Shown here in pieces: positions 6,442 to 13,337 of a stretch of DNA of 13,337 nt. The stretch is taken from positions 1 through 13,337 of the forward strand of contig CAKQOG010000045.1 in the NCBI GenBank assembly GCA_934255485.1. Reading direction: 5' to 3'. A program made the position numbers and the translations under genes. How positions within the stretch are numbered: position 1 is the first letter of the stretch; every line of letters begins with the position of its first letter. The notes beneath the pieces are model-generated. The model saw only the letters and a list, made by a program, of their open reading frames with translations. It did not search any database and was not told the DNA's origin. This DNA is from an uncultured Prevotellamassilia sp. Its GTDB lineage: Bacteria; Bacteroidota; Bacteroidia; Bacteroidales; Bacteroidaceae.

Positions 6442-7674
6442 TTAGAATGCATATACCACACTGATACGTTCGTAGCCACTAGCAACAGAAAAGTCCCAAG
6501 GGAAAGTAAAAGACATCTTGCCCGTTGCAAAATCAATTGCGCCTTGTGGTGTTACATAATTCACAGGATTGTCCCACGCATCTTCACTAATAGTAGAGTT
6601 AAAGAGATAGGCATCAGGGTTGAGCGAACCACCCATATCAATGATATCGCTAAGCGATACCATGCTCTTGTTGCCTTCGCCTTCGTCTACCTCTACTTCT
6701 TTGCCCTCATCGGCAAGAGCCTTTAGACGGTCCCAAGCGGTGAAACCAAATTTAAAGGGAACCACTGTGATATCTTCGTCGTAAGCATTAGCACGAGTCC
6801 CAACAAAGTGCAAGCTCATATCAGAAGGGTCTATAACAATGCTATCAAGTTCGCATGAGAAAGTCTCTTTGCTATAGTCATAACCACTAGCTGCAACTGC
6901 TGCTACACCATAAGGACTTTGCATAAAGTATTCATTATCATCTACAGTTTGCTTGCGAAACATCTCATACAAGTAGTCGTGCATTCCCATAGGGTTGCTC
7001 GTCATTTTGAGTATAGGGGTATCGGCAGTAGCATAATCACTGAGCGTAATGATAGTTTGTCCTTTAAGAGTACGCGTTTCATTATTGTCGTTATAGAGTG
7101 CTTTATCATCATCGTTATATGTGATTATAGTCTGCACTTCGTGTTTACCAATAATGCGCATAAGGTCTATGCCATACTTTTCTTTATACCCTTCAATAAG
7201 TTGCAATTGTGCATCTGTAAGCGTGGGCATGCTTGCAGCTGGAGTAAAAGTAACCTGCAAAGGCTCTCCCGATACCTGCATATTAGCATCCGAGAATGTT
7301 GCTTTAAGTGTAAGCACCTTACCCGAAACAAGCGATGACTTATTGTTCGATAAAATCTTAAACGAAGCCTCTTTCTGCCCTGCAGCAATGTTAAGAACTG
7401 AAGGAGACACTTGTGCTATATCGCCTTCATTGTTTTCGAGCGAAAGCGTAATGGTCTGCGCTGTTGCAGGTGCTTTAGCCAACAGTACATTCACGGTTAT
7501 ACCATCCATGTCATCTTCGGCAATCGAAGCTTTGTCGGCTGTAAATTGCACATAATTAGTCATTTCGCCATCACCATTATTGTCGCTACTACATGCCACA
7601 AACGTGGTTGCCACAATAGCAAGCAACGAATAAACAAATGATGAAATCAAAAGCGATAGTTTCTGCTTTCTCAT
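6442..7674 (-). CDS. Surface-type lipoprotein with Calx-beta-like domain (possibly DUF4929)
   Basis: This 410-residue lipoprotein has a signal peptide ending in TTFVAC, with the lipidated cysteine at residue 28. Acidic residues follow (SSDNNGDGEM), typical of surface-exported Bacteroidetes lipoproteins. Residues about 40-145 read as a beta-sandwich of Calx-beta type (ASIAEDDMDGITVNV and later AAGQKEASFKIL). The C-terminal 255 residues start at LTDAQLQLIEGYKEKYGIDL. They resemble, from memory, the uncharacterised DUF4929 family of Bacteroidetes; I am not sure of that name. No catalytic motif is visible. The position right after susD is where surface binding lipoproteins of SusCD systems are encoded, so cargo capture is a reasonable inference. 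The 122-nt gap to susD holds only a small TGGTA/TACCA hairpin and A-rich leader, with no clear promoter. Confidence 0.7.
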   Translation of the reverse strand: MRKQKLSLLISSFVYSLLAIVATTFVACSSDNNGDGEMTNYVQFTADKASIAEDDMDGITVNVLLAKAPATAQTITLSLENNEGDIAQVSPSVLNIAAGQKEASFKILSNNKSSLVSGKVLTLKATFSDANMQVSGEPLQVTFTPAASMPTLTDAQLQLIEGYKEKYGIDLMRIIGKHEVQTIITYNDDDKALYNDNNETRTLKGQTIITLSDYATADTPILKMTSNPMGMHDYLYEMFRKQTVDDNEYFMQSPYGVAAVAASGYDYSKETFSCELDSIVIDPSDMSLHFVGTRANAYDEDITVVPFKFGFTAWDRLKALADEGKEVEVDEGEGNKSMVSLSDIIDMGGSLNPDAYLFNSTISEDAWDNPVNYVTPQGAIDFATGKMSFTFPWDFSVASGYERISVVYAF

Positions 7675-7796
7675 AGTTTTCTTGTTTTTTATTGTTTTAT
7701 TATGTTTCTTCTTTCACATGGTAAAAATACCACTTTCACACCATTTATAGGTAAGCAATATGCATGAAAAGTATGTATTTGCCAACTTATTAGCTA

Positions 7797-9260
7797 CTAC
7801 CATCCTTGATTTTGCTGCACCTTGTCGTTATACTTATATTCTGACATTGGCAAGGGCAAAGTCCAACGATAGTCTGTGGGAGCAATCATCGATGAGGTGG
7901 CTATGCCCCATGTAGTAAACCTTGGCATGGACTGATGCGTACGCTTAAGCATGAACCAATTGCACCCTTCGCCCACATATTCTTTTGCCTTCTCATGCAA
8001 TATTGCAGAGATTAAATCGTCGCCTTCAAGCGATGGTGATAATTCGTCAGCTCCTACAAGCTTCAAGTAATGGTTCATTCGCGATAGTGCTTTTTCTGTA
8101 TTTCCTAAGCGTGCATAAGCCTCTGCTGCCATATAATAAGCCCCTGCATAGCGCATGCGGTTGATATAAGCTGGCTGTAGGCCTTGCTTATTCATCATGT
8201 TATATTTACCCATCAAACGACGGTCAATTCCCTTCATCTGCATGGTGTAAACAGAGCTTTGAGCACGACAGTCTGTTGTAGAAAATACTATTTGTGGGTT
8301 TAGTGCATAGTAGTCGCCTTCTTTCTCATCGTATTGAATAGACGTATAGAAATTTCTTTTAGTATTGAAAGCAAAAATACGCCCATCAAAACTATCGTTC
8401 TTCCACAAACGCTGGTAAGCAGTGGGTCCCAACATATCATCTTGGCATACATCAATCAGCGAGTCTGCATAAAGCGCGGTTGCTTCATAATCGCCCTTAT
8501 AAAGATTTACTTCAGCTAACAGATATTGCACAGCATAGCGCGATAGCCATCCATTAGCACTTGGATAATTGTCTACTGTTAAGGCTTGAGTAAGTAACTT
8601 TTCAATATAAGCCACCGTCTCTTGTTTGCTGCTCCGCTTGTTCACTTCAAAGCCAAATTCGTTCTTAATAACCACTCCATCAGCAGAACTATTATCATCG
8701 TAGCGCGTAGCAAACAGACGTAGCAAATCGAAATAACACATAGCCTTAAGTGTTTTTACCTCAGCTAATATGGCATTTTTCTTCTTTACATCATCAGGAG
8801 TTGTTGCTGCAATTAGGTTTTGACGATCGAGCAACACATCACAGTTCGAAATGCAGGTATAGTAGTCTTGCCACATGCCAGTAGCAAGAGTTGTAAGGTC
8901 TTTATTACTCCAGTTGTAAACATTCAACTCATTAACATCCTTGCCTGCTAACGATGTAGGACAAAAGTCGTTGCCCATGACCGAAAGATCATAATCGTAG
9001 TGTGGAAAACTAATATAGCACGATGCTAATAAAGCACGTGCACTGCTCACATCCTTTACCGCATCAGGGTCGGAATATTGATCGGGAGGTGGCACATTGA
9101 GCGAGCAAGATGCTGTTATCACACTCACAAGTAGCATTGATACAAGCATCCCTAAATAATGATAAATGCTACACAAGAACATTCTCGTGGGTGAAACATG
9201 GGGCACAGTTGATGCTTGTCTACCCTGGTTTTTTACAGACTTAGAAACTTGCATTGTCAT
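7797..9260 (-). CDS. SusD/RagB-like outer-membrane lipoprotein
   Basis: This 487-residue substrate-binding lid lipoprotein would sit on the SusC-like barrel at the cell surface. Family features are a helical TPR-like core (CYFDLLRLFATRYDD, YIEKLLTQAL) and a C-terminus of PTDYRWTLPLPMSEY ending QNQGW, as in most SusD proteins. The lipobox is ITASC with cysteine 52. The N-terminus before the hydrophobic segment is unusually long and basic. The first ATG (9260) follows the susC stop with zero gap, which suggests translational coupling, but an ATG at residue 27 (9182) would give a conventional signal peptide. No glycan-specific feature is seen. SusD relatives also serve peptide importers such as RagB, and the neighbouring peptidase favours a peptide or protein cargo over sugar. 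Confidence 0.92.
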   Translation of the reverse strand: MTMQVSKSVKNQGRQASTVPHVSPTRMFLCSIYHYLGMLVSMLLVSVITASCSLNVPPPDQYSDPDAVKDVSSARALLASCYISFPHYDYDLSVMGNDFCPTSLAGKDVNELNVYNWSNKDLTTLATGMWQDYYTCISNCDVLLDRQNLIAATTPDDVKKKNAILAEVKTLKAMCYFDLLRLFATRYDDNSSADGVVIKNEFGFEVNKRSSKQETVAYIEKLLTQALTVDNYPSANGWLSRYAVQYLLAEVNLYKGDYEATALYADSLIDVCQDDMLGPTAYQRLWKNDSFDGRIFAFNTKRNFYTSIQYDEKEGDYYALNPQIVFSTTDCRAQSSVYTMQMKGIDRRLMGKYNMMNKQGLQPAYINRMRYAGAYYMAAEAYARLGNTEKALSRMNHYLKLVGADELSPSLEGDDLISAILHEKAKEYVGEGCNWFMLKRTHQSMPRFTTWGIATSSMIAPTDYRWTLPLPMSEYKYNDKVQQNQGW

Positions 9261-12200
9261 TTAGAAAGTCAAGTTAAGATTAATTGTATAAACAGGTTGT
9301 GTGGTACCTGCAAGTGTTCCGCTTTCTGGGTCACTCTCTTTATACGAACTCCACGTAAACAAGTTAGACGCTTGTAAGCCTATGTTTGCATGTTTCACAA
9401 AAGGTAGGTGACGGCTTAGGAAACTATCTGAGAAGCGATAGCGCATCGACAACATAGAAAGGCGCAAATAGTTGCTCTTGCCCACCGTACGTGAGTTTGC
9501 ATAGAGCGCTATATTGTCTTCGGCTGTACTCGAAGTATAGAACGGAGTCCAATACTGTTTATTCTCATCGCCTTGTTTAAACCACATCTTTTGTGTTTGC
9601 CCTGCAACAGCATTTTTTATTACGTCGTCTTTGTCGCGTACATAACTATAGTTAAAGCGTTGCACACCACCATAAACATAATAAAAGTCCATATCAAAGT
9701 CGAACGACTTATACGACAAACTCACGTTGAAGGCCCCATTATAAGGAGGTGTAAGGTGACCTAAAGCCACGACATCATCCTTCGTTAGCTTTTCTGTAGC
9801 TTGTTTTTCGCTACCATTTGGTAACTTAAAAACGGGATAACCTGTAAGCGGATTAATACCCAATGATACTGGTCCATAGAGCATATCGTATGACTTGCCA
9901 ACCTCATAATCGGGCACAAGTGCATCGGTTGATGTATAGATGCGATCGGCATAATAGAGGTCGAGCACCTTATTGTTATTATAAGCCCAATTAGCACCAA
10001 TGCTGAAACGGCAATTGCGAGTATCTACGAGTTTTGCACTCAACCCAATTTCTACACCATTGTTCTGAAGCACACCAATGTTGCGCTTCAAGGTTGTATA
10101 ACCCACTGACGATGGGATAGGAACATCAAGCAATGCTTGTTCGGTGCGACGATTATAATAGTTTACATCTATCGTTATGCGGTGAAAAAGATCGAGCGTC
10201 ATGCCTACATCAACCGATTTGTTCTGCTCTGGTTTGAGGTCTTTATTATAAAGCGAAATGATACCAAGCGGACGCTGGTTTTCATAAGAGTCGGTGGTAT
10301 ATGAGAACGTACCTGTAGTAGACGATACCGACACGCCATTCAAATTCGCAGTAACACCATACGATGCCTTAAAATTGAGTCGTGTAATAACCTTATTGTC
10401 TTTCAAAAAGTCGTATCGGCTAGGAGTCCATCCCAAGCCCACAGCCCACGCACTATTCCATCGTTTGTCTTTAGGCAATACCGACGAGGCATCAGCTTTA
10501 TACGTAGCATAAAGGTCGTAAGTAGACAATAAGCTATAGCCCAACACTCCACCAACACCCATTTGCCTACTATGGTCACGAGGCGCACTCATCTTTACTT
10601 GGCGCGTTCCGGTGAGCGACTGATTGATGGCTGCAGCCGAATTAATCGTGCCAACACCATATCCCGTAGTAGAAAGTCCATCGCTATTCGTGTCGTAATA
10701 GTCCATATTCACACTAAGCGTAAGGTCGTGTATCTCACGAAACGTGTGCGTGTACGTAGCACGCAAGTTGGCCGATATATTAGTAGTAGTGTTTTTTTGT
10801 TTTGCATAAATACCTCTTGCCTCTTCAGCCACACCACTATGTGTTTCACTATAAGCAGTAGAGGGTGTAAATTGGTGTCCCTCATCGAGCAAGAAGTCTA
10901 TACCAGCCACTGCTGCAATGTCAAGTCCTGGCAATGGTGTAAGTGTGATATTGCCATTCACTCCCACTTCGTTGGCATTACTTTCGCTTTGATATTGGTT
11001 AAGGAGGTCGTTGTAGGTTTGTCCACTATACGACCATAGTTTACCCGATTTCTGCTCATAAGGATTAAGTTCGTAAATGAGCGAAGATGGGTCGTGGGTT
11101 GAGCCACAAGGTGTTTTGGTCTTAGAATATGCTCCCGTCACGCCCAACATGGCATAGCCCCATCGTCCAAGTTTTTGGTCTACATTAAGACGTGCGCTCA
11201 TTCTCCGTTTATTGTTGCCTGGCAAGCGTCCCCCTTGATAAGAATAATTAGCTGATACAAAATAAGTGGTTTGCTCGTTACCCCCTCTCAAACTGATGTT
11301 GTGGCGTTGATACATACTATTGCGTAGCAACTCTTTAAACCAATCGGTGTTGATGTTACGCATCGAATCAAGCTTTGCTGCGCCTGCTGCTATCATTTGG
11401 TTGAGGTTGGGCGAAGAGGCATAATACTTACGATAGTAGTCTTCGCTATAAAGATAGCCTGGGGCCTCGGGGTTTTGCATAAGACGCTCAAGCTCAAGCT
11501 TCTCTGCAGAGTTCATCATCTTAATACCCCTGCGTCCACGTGCCGTAATACCCATATTCATGCTATACGACACAGTTGGTGCACCTTCATGTCCACGTTG
11601 TGAAGCAATCTCTATCACACCATTAGCAGCTTTTACACCATAAAGGGCACAGGCTGTAGCATCCTTCAGCACCTTAAGACTCTTTATGTCTGCCGGATTG
11701 AGGTTATAAAACGTCTCAGAAGATATAATCTGGCCATCCATCACATAAAGTGGTTCGTTTGTAGCATTACCCTGTCGTAAAGAAGAGTTTCCACGCAAAC
11801 GAATTTTAGGAGAAGAACCCAAATCACCCGTATTGGTAATGGTCAGTCCTGGAACAGATCCTTGCAAAGCCATTGCCATATCAATCATAGGCTTCTGTTC
11901 GATGCGTTTCACGTCTACGGCTTCTACCACACCAGCTCTTGCACGCAAATCAATAGCATTGATGTTTGTTCGTGCCACTACAACAGCTTCTTTTAAATTG
12001 GTCGATCCCGACTGCATGGTGACATTTATCACATCCTGGCCATTATAAACCACATGCTCAGCCTTATAGCCCAAACAGCTAAACTGTATAACAGCCTTTG
12101 CTTTCCACTTTCCGTTTAAAGTGTATCGTCCATTCTCATCGGTTATAGCCACTAACTTCGTGCCTTGAATGCGCACGGCTACTCCTACCAACGGCTCTTT

Positions 12201-12344
12201 CTCAGGACTAAATACAATACCCGTTAGCGTTTGTTGTTTATATTGTGCTGATTGAGTGGCACTTTCTTTTGCAATGTCTTGTGCTTGTACCACAAAAGGA
12301 AAGAGCATTGCCAAAGTGCATACAATAATGCTATTTTTTTCCAT
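9261..12344 (-). CDS. SusC/RagA-like TonB-dependent outer-membrane transporter
   Basis: This 1027-residue TonB-dependent transporter has a standard domain order. A signal peptide (1-22, cleavage near VQA-QD) is followed by a carboxypeptidase-regulatory-like beta-sandwich (about 38-112, with TGIVFSPEKEPLVGVAVRI). Next come the TonB-box-like EAVVVA (119-124) and the plug (about 140-250, containing RLRGNSSL, LYVMDG and ATACALYGVKAANGVIEI). A 22-strand-type barrel runs from there to a final phenylalanine (NLNLTF), needed for barrel assembly. It would import a large ligand across the outer membrane using TonB/ExbBD energy. No anti-sigma-interacting N-terminal domain is seen. The start lies 3 nt after the chelatase stop codon, and the stop abuts the susD ATG, so the three genes form one operon. 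Cargo cannot be read from sequence; neighbours suggest peptide, haem or iron protein. Confidence 0.95.
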   Translation of the reverse strand: MEKNSIIVCTLAMLFPFVVQAQDIAKESATQSAQYKQQTLTGIVFSPEKEPLVGVAVRIQGTKLVAITDENGRYTLNGKWKAKAVIQFSCLGYKAEHVVYNGQDVINVTMQSGSTNLKEAVVVARTNINAIDLRARAGVVEAVDVKRIEQKPMIDMAMALQGSVPGLTITNTGDLGSSPKIRLRGNSSLRQGNATNEPLYVMDGQIISSETFYNLNPADIKSLKVLKDATACALYGVKAANGVIEIASQRGHEGAPTVSYSMNMGITARGRRGIKMMNSAEKLELERLMQNPEAPGYLYSEDYYRKYYASSPNLNQMIAAGAAKLDSMRNINTDWFKELLRNSMYQRHNISLRGGNEQTTYFVSANYSYQGGRLPGNNKRRMSARLNVDQKLGRWGYAMLGVTGAYSKTKTPCGSTHDPSSLIYELNPYEQKSGKLWSYSGQTYNDLLNQYQSESNANEVGVNGNITLTPLPGLDIAAVAGIDFLLDEGHQFTPSTAYSETHSGVAEEARGIYAKQKNTTTNISANLRATYTHTFREIHDLTLSVNMDYYDTNSDGLSTTGYGVGTINSAAAINQSLTGTRQVKMSAPRDHSRQMGVGGVLGYSLLSTYDLYATYKADASSVLPKDKRWNSAWAVGLGWTPSRYDFLKDNKVITRLNFKASYGVTANLNGVSVSSTTGTFSYTTDSYENQRPLGIISLYNKDLKPEQNKSVDVGMTLDLFHRITIDVNYYNRRTEQALLDVPIPSSVGYTTLKRNIGVLQNNGVEIGLSAKLVDTRNCRFSIGANWAYNNNKVLDLYYADRIYTSTDALVPDYEVGKSYDMLYGPVSLGINPLTGYPVFKLPNGSEKQATEKLTKDDVVALGHLTPPYNGAFNVSLSYKSFDFDMDFYYVYGGVQRFNYSYVRDKDDVIKNAVAGQTQKMWFKQGDENKQYWTPFYTSSTAEDNIALYANSRTVGKSNYLRLSMLSMRYRFSDSFLSRHLPFVKHANIGLQASNLFTWSSYKESDPESGTLAGTTQPVYTINLNLTF

Positions 12345-12347
12345 TTA

Positions 12348-13235
12348 TTAGTGTTTCAAAAACTCTTCTGTACGTTCAACTATCCAATTGGCTATGGCAT
12401 TTGATGCATTAGGTAGAATGCCATTTTCGCTATATACCACTTGCGTACCATACTTTTTTACTATGTCAGCTTGTTTGACTTCCATTTGGTTGCGACGCGC
12501 CATCCCTGCAATGGTCGAAGTGAGGTAAATGCCTTGAACCAATACGCGTTTTTTCTCTTTAGCAGCCTTTTCTATGAGGGGCAACATCTCTTTGTCCATG
12601 CCCGTACCCATTTCTATAAGTTCGCCATCGGCATAAGTAATGCCTGTGTGTTTCTTTACATATTCGCATGTACGATAGAGCAATATTTGCCAAAAACCAA
12701 TACGTTCGGGGTCGCCATGTGCCACAAGCAACAAAGCCTCATCTTTGGGATTTTGGCTCATTTGCTTCACGTTGTTAAGCATCACCTTTTCAAGTATATC
12801 GGTGCTATAAAGTGTTGGACCGAGTATAATGCGGAGGGGCGACTTTACTAACTCTGCATTTTCTTCAGCCAATTCTTCACGCACATCGGGGGTAAACTTT
12901 AAGCCTAACAAATTGGGCAAGTCTTCCTCTGAATGGCTTGAAGGGGCTATAAATAGCGGAAGGGCAAAAACAGTATCTACTCCTTGCTTCTCACAATCTT
13001 TGATAACCGATGCCACCGAAGGTTCGGTATACTCCATCATCGCTACACGCACGTAGCTAATATTGCTTAAGCCCTTTGCCTTAACCAAGCTATCCACCTT
13101 ATGTTCGAGTGCTAAAACTGGCTTGCGCCAACTCATCATAGGCGATCCATGCGCTATCACTACAAGGGCACTTTTGGCTTGAAGCATCAATCCACACATT
13201 AAAAGAGGTAACAAAAGTAATAATCTTTTTTTCAT
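12348..13235 (-). CDS. Exported CbiX/sirohydrochlorin-chelatase-like protein
   Basis: This 295-residue protein of the class II chelatase superfamily (CbiX/CbiK/SirB) inserts or handles metal in tetrapyrroles. Two homologous halves are visible. The first has VVIAHGS (H29) and PLFIAPSSHSEEDLP (H101), the two histidines expected of the metal site. The second has LLVAHGD (H173) and the matching VQGIYLTSTIAG, which lacks the second histidine. Unlike biosynthetic chelatases it carries a signal peptide (KKR then a Leu-rich stretch, cleavage after LQA at residue 20), so it acts outside the cytoplasm. No lipobox is evident. Exported CbiK-like proteins encoded beside TonB receptors are known, for example IhtB/FetB of Porphyromonas gingivalis in haem uptake. 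It is 3 nt upstream of the SusC-like gene. It might bind haem, remove iron from a porphyrin or deliver cobalt; haem handling is my preferred inference. Confidence 0.8.
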   Translation of the reverse strand: MKKRLLLLLPLLMCGLMLQAKSALVVIAHGSPMMSWRKPVLALEHKVDSLVKAKGLSNISYVRVAMMEYTEPSVASVIKDCEKQGVDTVFALPLFIAPSSHSEEDLPNLLGLKFTPDVREELAEENAELVKSPLRIILGPTLYSTDILEKVMLNNVKQMSQNPKDEALLLVAHGDPERIGFWQILLYRTCEYVKKHTGITYADGELIEMGTGMDKEMLPLIEKAAKEKKRVLVQGIYLTSTIAGMARRNQMEVKQADIVKKYGTQVVYSENGILPNASNAIANWIVERTEEFLKH

Positions 13236-13247
13236 TTTTAAACAGTT

Positions 13248-13322
13248 TTTGGGGTAAATGGTAACTATTCAGCGAATGCCATAGCATAGCTGTCCGTGCT
13301 CCCCCAAAGGGCACGGATAGCT
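13248..13322 (-). promoter_or_regulatory. Structured leader before the chelatase gene, possible pseudoknot
   Basis: Arms 13288-13299 and 13311-13322 form a 12-bp stem with a single G-U-type pair, GTCCGTGC against GCACGGAT. The loop contains CCCCAAA (plus strand, 13302-13308). Its exact complement TTTGGGG lies at 13248-13254, 12 nt upstream of the start codon. In the minus-strand RNA the loop UUUGGGG could therefore pair with CCCCAAA at the ribosome-binding position. No T-run follows the stem, so it is not a good terminator. No known riboswitch consensus, including the cobalamin box, is recognised. The promoter is not visible and may lie off the right edge. Confidence 0.45.
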
Positions 13323-13337
13323 TTATATGGTGATAAG

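Noticed and set aside
7121..7555. A 144-codon plus-strand frame opposite the Calx-beta-like lipoprotein
   Set aside because: It is antisense to a gene with a clear lipoprotein signal, with no domain of its own.
10563..11039. A 158-codon plus-strand frame opposite susC
   Set aside because: It is antisense to a well-supported TonB transporter, and its composition reflects the complementary codons.
13236..13337. Cobalamin riboswitch before the chelatase gene
   Set aside because: The B12-box consensus is not present; only a hairpin and loop complementarity can be supported.
1..13337. CRISPR array or complete insertion sequence
   Set aside because: No regularly spaced identical repeats of 25-40 nt and no transposase reading frame were seen.

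Overview
The window looks like chromosomal DNA of a Bacteroidales bacterium, most like Prevotella or a close relative. The supporting evidence is a SusC/SusD outer-membrane pair, A-rich leaders without strong Shine-Dalgarno sequences, Bacteroidetes-type TAnnTTTG promoter boxes and Bacteroidetes-style lipoproteins. All six genes right of position 2500 and the single intact gene left of it lie on the minus strand.

Positions 1 to about 2161 look like the right-hand end of an integrated mobile island. They hold a cluster of short repeats (11-72), a small decayed reading frame resembling the tail of a phospholipase-D-like protein (133-258), and an intact class II Fic AMP-transferase gene (417-1721). 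A 42-nt palindromic repeat lies in the fic promoter, and an inverted copy lies just past the fic stop codon. The island stops at the 3' half of a tRNA-Met(CAT) gene (2157-2203). That half has no 5' half but keeps its own terminator (2215-2245), as expected for an attachment-site scar. The intact tRNA and the integrase would lie off the left edge.

Positions 2246-2500 are intergenic. They hold a hairpin that pairs best in minus-strand RNA and the terminator of the next operon.

Positions 2501-13235 hold a compact minus-strand locus in two apparent transcription units. The upstream unit encodes an exported CbiX-like chelatase (12348-13235), a SusC-like TonB-dependent transporter (9261-12344), a SusD-like lipoprotein (7797-9260) and a lipoprotein with a Calx-beta-like N-terminal domain (6442-7674). 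It ends at a terminator at 6352-6411. The second unit has a candidate promoter at 6315-6322. It encodes a periplasmic M16 zinc peptidase of PqqL/FusC size (3415-6234) and a ChaN-type haem-binding-family protein (2501-3406), and ends at a terminator at 2386-2430.

Taken together, the locus reads as an acquisition pathway. The surface lipoproteins and the SusCD pair would capture and import a protein or peptide, the M16 peptidase would cleave it in the periplasm, and the ChaN-like and CbiX-like proteins would hold or process a released tetrapyrrole or metal. A haemoprotein or iron-protein cargo is an inference from the combination of families and is not shown by the sequence. The leader before the chelatase gene (13236-13337) carries a strong hairpin whose loop is complementary to a segment just upstream of the start codon.
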